Assembly: GCA_905214955.1 (NCBI GenBank)
Contig: CAJMON010000018.1
Span: 1-46,744, forward strand
Reading direction: 5' to 3'
Length of the DNA stretch: 46,744 bases
Source of the DNA: an uncultured bacterium
GTDB lineage: Bacteria; Bacillota; Clostridia; Lachnospirales; Lachnospiraceae
Positions 1-7,572 of this stretch are shown in pieces. The notes under the pieces are model-generated. The model made no database searches. It was not told the origin of the DNA and saw nothing but the letters and a program-made list of their open reading frames with translations. Both the position numbers and the translations under genes were made by a program. Position 1 is the first letter of the stretch; each line of letters opens with the position of its first letter.

Positions 1-2
1 AA

Positions 3-1349
3 GCAAATGAGACAAATAAAATGATCACCCAGGAAAACCTGGATGTGCGTACCATCACCATGGGTATCAGCCTGTTGGACTGTATCACCGATGATCTGAT
101 TCAGTTAAATCAGAATGTCTATGAAAAGATCACCAAATATGCCAAGAATCTGGTTTCCACTGGAAAACAGATTGAACGGGAATTTGGAATCCCCATTGTC
201 AATAAGCGGATTTCTGTGACTCCCATTGCCCTCATTGGCGGCTCTGCCTGCAAAAAGCCGGAAGATTATGTGACACTGGCAAAGACTCTGGACCGGGCAG
301 CCCACGCTGTGGATGTAAACTTTATCGGCGGCTATTCTGCCCTGGTTTCTAAGGGAATGACTTTAAGCGATGAGAATCTGATCCGTTCCATTCCGGAAGC
401 ACTGGCTTGTACCGAGCGGGTGTGCAGTTCCGTAAACTTAGGATCTACCAAGACCGGACTGAACATGGATGCCGTGCGCATCATGGGTGACATTATCCGG
501 GAAACCGCAGAGAAGACCAAAGAACAGGATTCTCTTGGATGTGCCAAACTGGTGGTATTCTGCAATGCACCGGATGATAATCCCTTTATGGCAGGTGCCT
601 TCCACGGCGTAACGGAAGCCGATGCCATCATCAATGTGGGTGTCAGCGGACCGGGCGTTGTAAAGGCAGCCCTGGAAGAAGTCAGAGGAAAAGATTTCGA
701 GACCCTGTGCGAGACCATTAAGCGTACCGCTTTTAAGGTAACCCGTGTGGGACAGCTGGTGGCTCAGGAAGCTTCCAAACGGCTGAATGTTCCCTTTGGT
801 ATCATTGACCTTTCTTTAGCTCCCACTCCGGCAGTGGGCGACAGCGTTGCAGACATTCTCTGCGAGATCGGTCTGGAGTATGCCGGTGCACCGGGAACCA
901 CCGCAGCTCTTGCCCTGTTAAATGACCAGGTGAAAAAAGGCGGCGTGATGGCATCTTCTTATGTAGGCGGCTTAAGCGGCGCATTTATTCCGGTCAGCGA
1001 GGACCAGGGTATGATCAATGCTGTAAAAGCAGGCGCCCTGACCATCGAAAAACTGGAAGCCATGACCTGTGTATGCTCCGTAGGACTGGACATGATTGCC
1101 ATTCCGGGAGATACCAAAGCAACCACCATCGCCGGCATCATTGCAGATGAATGCGCCATTGGTATGGTAAATCAGAAGACCACTGCCGTGCGTGTGATTC
1201 CGGTCATCGGAAAAGGCGTGGGAGAGATCGTACAGTTTGGCGGACTCCTCGGCTATGCGCCCATTATGCCGGTGAACCAGTTCTCCTGCGATGCTTTTGT
1301 AAACCGGAAGGGAAGAATTCCGGCACCCATTCACAGCTTTAAGAACTGA
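3..1349 (+). CDS. PFL family protein UPF0210/DUF711 (5' partial)
   Basis: This belongs to the UPF0210 (DUF711, 'PFL family') of cytoplasmic proteins, distantly related to pyruvate formate-lyase and of unproven biochemical role. The family blocks TITMGISLLDC, SVTPIALIGG, NAPDDNPFMAGAFHG, INVGVSGPGVV and LSLAPTPAVGDSVADIL are all visible, and the protein ends in the typical IPAPIHSFKN. An ATG lies at position 21, but the frame stays open to the window edge (codons from position 3). Family members normally have about a dozen residues before the LDVRTITMG block, so the true start probably lies just outside the window. Its partner is usually an upstream ACT-domain protein, which would be off the edge. 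Its last 19 bases overlap the end of the convergent tmcAL. Confidence 0.9.
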   Translation, partial: ANETNKMITQENLDVRTITMGISLLDCITDDLIQLNQNVYEKITKYAKNLVSTGKQIEREFGIPIVNKRISVTPIALIGGSACKKPEDYVTLAKTLDRAAHAVDVNFIGGYSALVSKGMTLSDENLIRSIPEALACTERVCSSVNLGSTKTGLNMDAVRIMGDIIRETAEKTKEQDSLGCAKLVVFCNAPDDNPFMAGAFHGVTEADAIINVGVSGPGVVKAALEEVRGKDFETLCETIKRTAFKVTRVGQLVAQEASKRLNVPFGIIDLSLAPTPAVGDSVADILCEIGLEYAGAPGTTAALALLNDQVKKGGVMASSYVGGLSGAFIPVSEDQGMINAVKAGALTIEKLEAMTCVCSVGLDMIAIPGDTKATTIAGIIADECAIGMVNQKTTAVRVIPVIGKGVGEIVQFGGLLGYAPIMPVNQFSCDAFVNRKGRIPAPIHSFKN

Positions 1350-2566
1350 CGGGAACACTCATTCCAGTTTCTGCCGTCAGCAGAAAACGGATCTGTGAGA
1401 TGATACACCGAGGAAGCAAAAAGATCTTTCTGAAGTCTCTGGAAACTTTCCGGACTTAAAAGCTTGGAAGCGTCTTTGACCCTGGTAAGCAGGGGAAGGG
1501 CGCTTCTTTTTTTGATGGCAGCCAGAAGAGGCGCACTTTCTTTCCGGAATCCCAAAACCCGGATATAGCCTGGATAACCGGGGACGTGGATGCCTGCGGC
1601 ATCGGAAGCTTTCAGGTCTAAAAGAATATGAGTAAGGCACCGCTGAATCCGGGAGTAGGTATACTGCTTGGTTTTTAGCAGCATGACAAAGCTTTCCAGA
1701 TCCTGAAACTGGTTTTTGAAAGAAAAAATCCGCCTAGCAAGATCCGGGGAGAGATCCTGACAGTCCATCAAATCTTCCGGGGAAGCGGCCTTTAAAAGCT
1801 CATAGGCAAAAATCCGGGAATAGTCGTTGATGGAAGGCCAGGGCTTTTTTTTATGTTCTCTTAAGAGAATAGAAAGAGCTTCTGCCGGAAGAAAGGGTGC
1901 AAGTTCTTCTGGGGATTTCCCGGAAAACAGAGCCTGACGGATAGCAGTGGCAGAGCATTTGGGGCTGTCAAGAAGAGTGGAATGGTAGTCCTCCACTCGA
2001 AGCACCGGCACTGGCTGGATAGAAGAGCCTAGTTTCTTTAAAGCCTTTAGGTATTCCAGGGCAAGAATATTATTGGGAAGGGAGAGAAGGGCTTCGGCTT
2101 TCTCCTGGTCACCCGTCAGTTCCCCAAGGGCCTGCTGCCTGGCAGAAGGGAAAGAGAGGCCTTTTTTTAAGTGCTTTTTTAAGGAAACCTGAAAATCCTG
2201 GGGTTCAGCAGCGAGAATGTCCGCAGCCTGTTTTAAGGCATCTAAGTCAGCACATTCGCTTCCAAAACATAAAGCGTCCACCACTTGAAGAGAAGAAAGC
2301 AGGGAGATGGCGCCAGTTGCAAAATATTCTGCGCTTCCAAGGGCACAGGGGGCGGGAAGTTCCAAAACCAGGTCAGCGCCTGCGCGCAGGGCCATTTCCG
2401 CACGGGAAAATTTATCTGTAATGGCAGGAGTGCCCCGCTGGACAAAATCCCCGCTCATAGCCACGACGATATAGTCAGCTCCGGTAAGGTGCCTGGATTT
2501 GGCTAGATGCCAGGCGTGGCCGTTGTGGAAAGGATTATATTCTGCAATAATTCCGGTTATTTTCAT
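1331..2566 (-). CDS. tmcAL: tRNA(Met) cytidine acetate ligase TmcAL (YlbM family)
   Basis: This is an ATP-dependent ligase of the nucleotidyltransferase superfamily. In Bacillus, TmcAL uses acetate to make N4-acetylcytidine at the wobble base of elongator tRNA-Met. The N-terminus has the adenylyltransferase motif NPFHNGH (residues 11-17), followed by VVAMSGDFVQRG and LVLELPAPCALGSAEYFA, both diagnostic of the family. The length of 411 aa is normal. The start at 2566 is chosen because an AGGAG site lies upstream and MKITGIIAEYNPFHNGH matches the family N-terminus; the frame extends further upstream without support. It is divergent from pta-ackA. Neighbouring an acetyl-phosphate/acetate pathway is suggestive because acetate is its substrate, but that link is inference. 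Confidence 0.93.
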   Translation of the reverse strand: MKITGIIAEYNPFHNGHAWHLAKSRHLTGADYIVVAMSGDFVQRGTPAITDKFSRAEMALRAGADLVLELPAPCALGSAEYFATGAISLLSSLQVVDALCFGSECADLDALKQAADILAAEPQDFQVSLKKHLKKGLSFPSARQQALGELTGDQEKAEALLSLPNNILALEYLKALKKLGSSIQPVPVLRVEDYHSTLLDSPKCSATAIRQALFSGKSPEELAPFLPAEALSILLREHKKKPWPSINDYSRIFAYELLKAASPEDLMDCQDLSPDLARRIFSFKNQFQDLESFVMLLKTKQYTYSRIQRCLTHILLDLKASDAAGIHVPGYPGYIRVLGFRKESAPLLAAIKKRSALPLLTRVKDASKLLSPESFQRLQKDLFASSVYHLTDPFSADGRNWNECSRQFLKL

Positions 2567-2640
2567 GAAAATGAACTCCTTTTTTGCACAGACTGATGCT
2601 TCCAGTATACTCAGTTTTTCATGGGTTGTATACAAAAAGA

Positions 2641-2663
2641 TGCAATTTTCGGTTGAAATTGCA
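2641..2663. promoter_or_regulatory. Inverted repeat overlapping the pta -35 box (candidate operator)
   Basis: TGCAATTT (2641-2648) and AAATTGCA (2656-2663) are perfect 8-base inverted arms separated by 7 bases. The right arm covers the second half of the -35 hexamer of the pta promoter. A repressor dimer bound here would block RNA polymerase. The binding protein is unknown. Confidence 0.45.
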
Positions 2664-2681
2664 GAACGTAAGAGCTATAAT
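2653..2681 (+). promoter_or_regulatory. Sigma-A-type promoter for pta-ackA
   Basis: TTGAAA (2653-2658), a 17-base spacer and a perfect TATAAT (2676-2681) precede pta. Transcription should start near 2688, giving a leader of about 95 bases before the pta start codon. Confidence 0.8.
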
Positions 2682-2782
2682 AAAAAAGACTGAAATGCTG
2701 TGGTTTGAAAGCGGCGTACAGCTCATGAAGGTGCGGTACAAAAAGAGAGCCACAGCGCGGAAAATGAAAGGAGTCAGAAATC

Positions 2783-3778
2783 ATGGGATTTATTGACGTA
2801 ATCAAAGAGAGAGCAAAAGCAAATCTGAAAACTATCGTACTTCCGGAGACTGAAGATCGCAGAACATATGAAGCTGCTGCACAGGTTCTGAAGGAAGGCA
2901 TTGCTAAAATCGTTCTGGTAGGTACCAAAGAGCAGGTAGAGAAAATGGGAGAGGGCCTGGATCTGACAGGTGCTGTCATCGTTGATCCGGCTACTTCTGA
3001 CAAGACTCAGAGCTATGTAGACAAGCTGGTAGAGTTAAGAGCTAAAAAAGGCATGACAGAAGAGAAAGCAAGAGAGATCCTGTTAAATCAGTATCTGTAC
3101 TACGGCGTTATGATGGTAAAAATGGGTGATGCAGACGGTATGGTATCCGGTGCATGCCATTCTACCGCAGACACCTTACGTCCCTGCCTGCAGATTCTGA
3201 AGACCAAACCGGGAACCAAACTGGTAAGTGCATTCTTCCTGATGGTTGTTCCTAACTGCGAGTACGGTGCAGATGGTACCTTCATCTTTGCTGATTCCGG
3301 TCTGAACCAGAATCCGACTCCGGAAGAGCTGGCTGCCATTGCCAAATCTTCTGCAGATTCCTTCCAGCTGTTAGTTGAGAAAGAGCCGGTTGTTGCTATG
3401 CTTTCCCACTCCACAAAGGGCAGTGCAAAGCACGCAGATGTAGACAAAGTTGTAGAAGCTACCAGACTGGCAAAAGAAGCTTATCCGGAACTGAAACTGG
3501 ATGGCGAATTCCAGCTGGATGCTGCTATCGTTCCCAGCGTAGGCGCTTCCAAGGCACCGGGCAGCGAAGTAGCAGGTAAAGCAAATGTCCTGATGTTCCC
3601 GGATCTGGATGCAGGAAACATCGGTTACAAACTGGTTCAGAGACTGGCAAAAGCAGAAGCTTACGGACCTATCACCCAGGGTATTGCAAAACCGGTCAAT
3701 GACCTGTCCAGAGGATGCTCTGCAGAAGATATCGTAGGCGTTGTTGCCATCACTTCTGTACAGTGCCAGGCTGAATAA
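2783..3778 (+). CDS. pta: Phosphate acetyltransferase
   Basis: Pta interconverts acetyl-CoA plus phosphate with acetyl-phosphate plus CoA, the first step of the ATP-yielding acetate branch of fermentation, in the cytoplasm. At 331 aa it is the short form made only of the PTA_PTB catalytic domain. Visible family blocks include VLPETEDRRTYEAA near the N-terminus, MVSGACHSTADTLRP, FADSGLNQNPTPEELA, SHSTKGSAKH and VLMFPDLDAGNIGYK. The start is set by AAAGGAG seven bases upstream of ATG. It is followed after 48 bases by ackA, and a good promoter lies at 2653-2681. The two genes form the operon that ends at the terminator at 5053. Confidence 0.97.
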   Translation: MGFIDVIKERAKANLKTIVLPETEDRRTYEAAAQVLKEGIAKIVLVGTKEQVEKMGEGLDLTGAVIVDPATSDKTQSYVDKLVELRAKKGMTEEKAREILLNQYLYYGVMMVKMGDADGMVSGACHSTADTLRPCLQILKTKPGTKLVSAFFLMVVPNCEYGADGTFIFADSGLNQNPTPEELAAIAKSSADSFQLLVEKEPVVAMLSHSTKGSAKHADVDKVVEATRLAKEAYPELKLDGEFQLDAAIVPSVGASKAPGSEVAGKANVLMFPDLDAGNIGYKLVQRLAKAEAYGPITQGIAKPVNDLSRGCSAEDIVGVVAITSVQCQAE

Positions 3779-3826
3779 TCAAGAATCAGCCATCAAGATC
3801 GAGAACAAGTTTTGGAGGTTTAGAAA

Positions 3827-5020
3827 ATGAACGTATTAGTTATCAACTGCGGAAGTTCTTCCTTAAAATATCAGTTAATCAACTCTGATACAGAAGCAGT
3901 TCTGGCAAAAGGTCTGTGCGAGCGTATCGGCATCGACGGACGTCTGGTATATCAGAAGAGCGGATGCGACAAAGAGATCACAGAAGCTCCCATGCCGACC
4001 CACAAAGAGGCTATTCAGATGGTTCTGGACGCTCTGGTAAATGAGAAGAGCGGTGCAATCAAGAGCCTGTCTGAAGTCAATGCAGTTGGCCACAGAGTCG
4101 TACACGGCGGAGAAAAATTTGCTTCTTCTGCAGTGATCACCGATGAAATGCTCAAAGCAGTAGAGGAGTGCAATGACTTAGCTCCGTTACATAATCCTGC
4201 AAACCTGATCGGTATCAATGTTTGTTCCGAGCTGATGCCGGGCGTACCCCAGGTAGCAGTGTTTGATACCGCTTTCCATCAGACCATGCCGGCAAAAGCT
4301 TATCTGTACGGCCTGCCTCTGGAATACTACAAGAAATACAAAGTAAGAAGATATGGTTTCCACGGAACCTCCCACAGCTTTGTTTCCAAACGTGCTGTAG
4401 AGTTCTTAGGTCTTGACAAAGACAACTCCAAAGTCATCGTCTGCCACTTAGGAAATGGTTCTTCCATCAGCGCTGTTGTAAACGGCAAGTGCGTCGATAC
4501 CACCATGGGCTTAACTCCCCTGGAAGGTGTGGTAATGGGTACCCGTTCCGGTAATATTGACCCGGCTATTATGGAGTTCATTGCAAAGAAAGAAAACATG
4601 GATATCGCTGGTGTGATGAATGTTCTGAACAAGAAATCTGGTCTTCTGGGCTTATCCGATGGGCTGTCCAGCGACTTCCGTGACCTGAACGAAGCAGCTG
4701 AGAGCGGAAATGAAGCAGCGCAGAACGCTCTGGAAGTTCTGTGCTACGGCATTGCAAAATTTGTCGGCGGATATGTAGCAGCTATGAATGGCGTTGATGC
4801 CATCATCTTTACTGCTGGTATCGGCGAGAATGCAATTCCGGTTCGTGAGAAAGTTGTCAGCTATCTTGGTTACTTAGGCATTACCCTGGACAAAGAAGCC
4901 AATGGCTACCGCGGAGAAGAGAAAGTCATTTCTACTCCGGATTCCAAGGTAAAAGTAGCAGTGATCCCCACCAACGAGGAGCTGGCTATCTGCCGTGAGA
5001 CCGTTGCACTGGTAAAATAA
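3827..5020 (+). CDS. ackA: Acetate kinase
   Basis: AckA transfers the phosphate of acetyl-phosphate to ADP, giving acetate and ATP. This is a cytoplasmic ASKHA-fold kinase of 397 aa, the usual length. Recognisable signatures are VINCGSSSLKYQL at the N-terminus (family signature 1, Asn7), GHRVVHGG, the catalytic-Asp block VFDTAFHQTMP, RRYGFHGTSHSFVS, CHLGNGSSISAV and MGTRSGNIDPAI (phosphate-binding Arg). A GGAGG site sits just upstream of ATG. It is co-transcribed with pta and ends at a strong intrinsic terminator. Confidence 0.98.
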   Translation: MNVLVINCGSSSLKYQLINSDTEAVLAKGLCERIGIDGRLVYQKSGCDKEITEAPMPTHKEAIQMVLDALVNEKSGAIKSLSEVNAVGHRVVHGGEKFASSAVITDEMLKAVEECNDLAPLHNPANLIGINVCSELMPGVPQVAVFDTAFHQTMPAKAYLYGLPLEYYKKYKVRRYGFHGTSHSFVSKRAVEFLGLDKDNSKVIVCHLGNGSSISAVVNGKCVDTTMGLTPLEGVVMGTRSGNIDPAIMEFIAKKENMDIAGVMNVLNKKSGLLGLSDGLSSDFRDLNEAAESGNEAAQNALEVLCYGIAKFVGGYVAAMNGVDAIIFTAGIGENAIPVREKVVSYLGYLGITLDKEANGYRGEEKVISTPDSKVKVAVIPTNEELAICRETVALVK

Positions 5021-5052
5021 TTCTGGCTGCCGGTAAATGGATATGAAACAAG

Positions 5053-5084
5053 GCCCTGTCTGTATCTGCGGACAGGGCTTTTTT
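5053..5084 (+). terminator. Intrinsic terminator of pta-ackA
   Basis: GCCCTGTC (5053-5060) and GACAGGGC (5071-5078) form a perfect 8-bp stem with a 10-base loop, followed by six T residues. Only about 16 bases separate it from the next start codon. Confidence 0.85.
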
Positions 5085-5100
5085 CTACAGAGGAAACGGG

Positions 5101-5949
5101 ATGAACAAAGAGCAAAAAAACAGGTTCCGCATTGGAGAAGTGGCGCAGATGTATCACATCAGCATGGGAACCCTGCGTCATTATGAAAAGGAAGGCCTGG
5201 TGCAGCCAGAATGTATTGATCCGGAAAACGGCTATCGCTATTATGGGGTCTGCCAGCTGGAGGTGTTGAATACCATCCGGTATCTGCGGACATTAGACAT
5301 GCCTTTGGAAGAAATCCGGGAATTTATCCAGAACCGGGATATTCCGGTGATTGAGGAAAAGCTTAAGAAGCAGAAAGAACTCATCGAGCACAAGCGCCGG
5401 GAGTTAGAGCAGATCGAGCGGAAAATTGACCACAGACTCCGCCAGATCGAGGATGCAAAGCAGGCTGCAGTTGAGATTGACCGGGCGGTGTTTGAAGTGA
5501 CACCGGCCATTCGGATTGCCAGAATCCAGGAACCCATGGAGAACGGTGCCCTTGAATCCTATCTGGGACTGGAAGTTCCCATTCAAAGGCTCAGTAAAGG
5601 GCAGGAGAAACCTCTGGTGTTTATGGGAAAAGTGGGAGTTGGAATCGAAAAGGAACATCTGATGCAGGGAAAACTGGACTGCTATGACTTTGTGTTTCTG
5701 GCTTTAGATCCGGAAGACGTGTACTGCGGAACCGTGGAAGAAGTGCCGGAAACGCTATGCGCCTGCCTCCGCTTCCGGGGAAGCCACAGGGAAGCTCCCA
5801 AGGCCTGCAGGCGTCTTCTGGAGGAAATCAACCTGCAGGGCTTTCTGGTGAACGGATGGTCCAGAGAGATTGTCCTGGCGGATGAGGTGATTACTGAAGA
5901 CACCGGAAAATTTGTGACGGAGATCCGGATTCCGGTGAAGAAACAATAA
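5101..5949 (+). CDS. MerR-family transcriptional regulator with GyrI-like effector domain
   Basis: A 282-aa regulator. Residues about 9-78 are a MerR winged-helix DNA-binding domain (RIGEVAQMYHISMGTLRHYEKEGL, then GYRYY and IRYLRTLDMPLEEI). Residues about 85-120 form the dimerising coiled coil. From about 125 on there is a GyrI/AraC-E-type ligand-binding domain, the layout of BmrR/Mta-like multidrug-responsive activators. The effector is unknown. An AGAGGA site precedes ATG. The gene begins right after the ackA terminator with no convincing promoter between them, so it depends on read-through or on a promoter overlapping the end of ackA. A small SseB-like gene follows after 28 bases, and the two probably form one unit. 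Confidence 0.85.
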   Translation: MNKEQKNRFRIGEVAQMYHISMGTLRHYEKEGLVQPECIDPENGYRYYGVCQLEVLNTIRYLRTLDMPLEEIREFIQNRDIPVIEEKLKKQKELIEHKRRELEQIERKIDHRLRQIEDAKQAAVEIDRAVFEVTPAIRIARIQEPMENGALESYLGLEVPIQRLSKGQEKPLVFMGKVGVGIEKEHLMQGKLDCYDFVFLALDPEDVYCGTVEEVPETLCACLRFRGSHREAPKACRRLLEEINLQGFLVNGWSREIVLADEVITEDTGKFVTEIRIPVKKQ

Positions 5950-5977
5950 AACAGACAAAGAAATGGAAAGGAAGAAG

Positions 5978-6388
5978 ATGGAACAACGGGATGAAGGCTT
6001 AAAGGGCAATGAAAAGATAGAAGAGGCCATTGCGGCACTTCAGCAGGAAGCCACGCCGGAAATGCTGGCCCATGCCCTGACCGTGATTCGAAAACGGGTA
6101 AGGGAAAACGGACAGGTGATTGTAGCTGTGGAGCCGCCAACAGGAGATGGCCAGATCCGCCTGCAGGCAGTGAAAGCAGGAGAAGGTACCTGGTTTGCAG
6201 CCTTTACTGGATTTGAAGAGGAATTAAAAGGCGGGGATCGGGTAAAGTCCACGTTCCTGACGGATATGGAGCAGCTGTTTACCATGGCACTTCAGGCAGA
6301 GGGGATTCAGGGTGTCATTTTAAATCCCTGGAACCGGACCTTGATGCTGGATAAAACACTCATCAAAATCCTGATGCAGAAAAAATAA
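5978..6388 (+). CDS. SseB N-terminal-domain-like protein
   Basis: A small cytoplasmic protein of 136 aa. Its second half (WFAAFTGFEEELKGG ... DMEQLFTMALQAEGIQGVILNPW, then LMLDKTLI) resembles the SseB N-terminal domain found in many Lachnospiraceae proteins of unknown function. It has no signal peptide or membrane segment. An earlier in-frame ATG exists at 5963. The second ATG at 5978 is preferred because AAAGGAAG lies correctly spaced before it, whereas nothing precedes the first. It lies directly downstream of the MerR gene and may share its transcript. Function is unknown. Confidence 0.75.
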   Translation: MEQRDEGLKGNEKIEEAIAALQQEATPEMLAHALTVIRKRVRENGQVIVAVEPPTGDGQIRLQAVKAGEGTWFAAFTGFEEELKGGDRVKSTFLTDMEQLFTMALQAEGIQGVILNPWNRTLMLDKTLIKILMQKK

Positions 6389-6612
6389 CACAGGCATATC
6401 GTTCCATTCGAAAGATAAAAAGACGTCCAGTAGACATTATTATTGGAACAGAAAACACTTTTGAAAATAAAAAAATCTTCCATCTGTAGATATCTGCTAT
6501 CATTGTCAGCAGGCGGCAGAGAAAATAATAAAAAGAATCCTGTTTTCGCAAACCTGCATGGCTTGCTGTGGCTGTCAAGTAAAAAAACTTTACAAAAAGT
6601 TGGAGAAAGTGG

Positions 6613-6641
6613 TTGACAAACCAAATGTCTCTTTGTATAAT
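6613..6641 (+). promoter_or_regulatory. Consensus sigma-A promoter for DUF177-rpmF
   Basis: Perfect TTGACA (6613-6618), 17-base spacer and perfect TATAAT (6636-6641), the strongest match in the window. Start of transcription near 6648 would exclude the ATG codons at 6613 and 6625 as starts. The bases between 6389 and this promoter are A/T-rich and hold no gene or clear hairpin terminator that I can see. Confidence 0.9.
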
Positions 6642-6669
6642 ATCAAAGGTATGTATGGGAGAGATGAGA

Positions 6670-7197
6670 ATGCTGATTGATCTGACAGATGTTTTACAAA
6701 CAGAAGGAAAAACCTGGGAAACAACAGCCAGTATTGATATGGATGCATTTACGTCCCGGCTGGGCTCCTTTCCCATAATAAGCAAGTCACCCGTCAGTTT
6801 CTATGTGAAGAACGAGGGACAGCGGAAGCTCCTCCTGAAAGGAGAGGCCACAGTGAAGGTTTTGATTCCCTGTGCGCGCTGCTTAAAGGATGTGGAGAAC
6901 ACGATTCAGCTTGAGTTTGAAAAAGAGCTGGACATGAACGTGACCCCGCAGGAACGTGAACTGGCGCTTGATGAGCAAGTATTTTTAGATGGATATAACC
7001 TGGATGTGGATAAGCTTGTCTATGGTGAGATTTTGTTGAACTGGCCCATGAAGGTACTGTGCAGAGATGACTGTAAAGGCATCTGCAGCAGGTGCGGCGC
7101 CGATCTGAACCTGGGGACTTGCAGCTGTGACAGCACAGATTTAGATCCAAGAATGGCGAAGATCCGTGATATCTTTAGCAAATTTAAGGAGGTGTAA
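6670..7197 (+). CDS. YceD/DUF177 family protein
   Basis: A 175-aa member of the DUF177 (YceD) family, almost always encoded directly before rpmF. The E. coli and plant members are linked to 23S rRNA accumulation. The N-terminus MLIDLTDVLQTEGK fits the family. Cysteine pairs follow: CARCLKD in the middle, then CRDDCKGICSRCG and CSC near the C-terminus, consistent with metal binding. Three in-frame ATGs lie upstream, but the promoter maps the transcript start to about 6648, and GGGAGAG sits six bases before the ATG at 6670, so that start is chosen. rpmF follows three bases after the stop. Confidence 0.9.
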   Translation: MLIDLTDVLQTEGKTWETTASIDMDAFTSRLGSFPIISKSPVSFYVKNEGQRKLLLKGEATVKVLIPCARCLKDVENTIQLEFEKELDMNVTPQERELALDEQVFLDGYNLDVDKLVYGEILLNWPMKVLCRDDCKGICSRCGADLNLGTCSCDSTDLDPRMAKIRDIFSKFKEV

Positions 7198-7200
7198 ACC

Positions 7201-7386
7201 ATGTCAATCTGTCCGAAGAATAAATCTTCCAAAGGAAGAAGAGACAAGAGAAGAGCAAACTGGAAAATGGGCGCTATGAACCTTATCAAGTGCAGCAAGT
7301 GCGGCGAGCTGACTCTTTCTCACAGAGTATGCAAGAACTGCGGTACTTATAACAAGAGAGAAATCGTAGCAATGGAAGATAAATAA
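7201..7386 (+). CDS. rpmF: 50S ribosomal protein L32
   Basis: A 61-aa large-subunit ribosomal protein. The N-terminal MSICPKNKSSKGRRDKRRA is the basic L32 tail, and two CxxC pairs (CSKC and CKNC) form the zinc ribbon, so this is the zinc-binding version. AAGGAGGTG in the end of the DUF177 gene is its ribosome binding site, indicating tight coupling. A terminator follows immediately. Confidence 0.98.
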   Translation: MSICPKNKSSKGRRDKRRANWKMGAMNLIKCSKCGELTLSHRVCKNCGTYNKREIVAMEDK

Positions 7387-7399
7387 GCAGCGTAGAAAG

Positions 7400-7435
7400 G
7401 CTGGCTTGACACTGGATGTCCAAGCCAGCTTTTTT
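7400..7435 (+). terminator. Intrinsic terminator after rpmF
   Basis: GCTGGCTTG (7400-7408) pairs with CAAGCCAGC (7421-7429), followed by six T residues. The 9-bp stem is perfect. Confidence 0.88.
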
Positions 7436-7514
7436 CTTTTGCGGCTAAATCCTTTTGGAAAATTCTGCGGATGTTCTGCACGGCAGGGGCGTACAATCCT
7501 TGGAAAATTTCATA

Positions 7515-7543
7515 TTGATTTTTAGAATGATGTTTAGTATAGT
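7515..7543 (+). promoter_or_regulatory. Promoter of the plsX operon
   Basis: TTGATT (7515-7520), 17-base spacer, TATAGT (7538-7543). It sits 30 bases before plsX and would drive plsX-acpP-rnc-smc-ftsY. No FapR-like operator was recognised. Confidence 0.7.
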
Positions 7544-7572
7544 AGTTTGTAGATGTACAAGGAGGAGCAGCT

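Noticed and set aside
802..1358. Long reverse-strand frames over the UPF0210 gene, including one of 128 codons
   Set aside because: They lie opposite a gene with strong family conservation, lack ribosome binding sites and show no recognisable protein features.
2583..2635. A TATACT box upstream of tmcAL on the reverse strand as a promoter
   Set aside because: No acceptable -35 lies at 16-18 bases; the nearest TTG-type hexamer is 20 bases away.
2706..2720. A cre-like sequence TGAAAGCGGCGTACA in the pta leader
   Set aside because: Only the left half fits the CcpA consensus; the right half is shifted by one base, so it is not reported as a site.
6389..6612. Possible small RNA or gene in the gap before DUF177
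   Set aside because: Only short imperfect stems (for example CTGC/GCAG near 6495) and no open frame with a ribosome binding site were seen; nothing can be supported.
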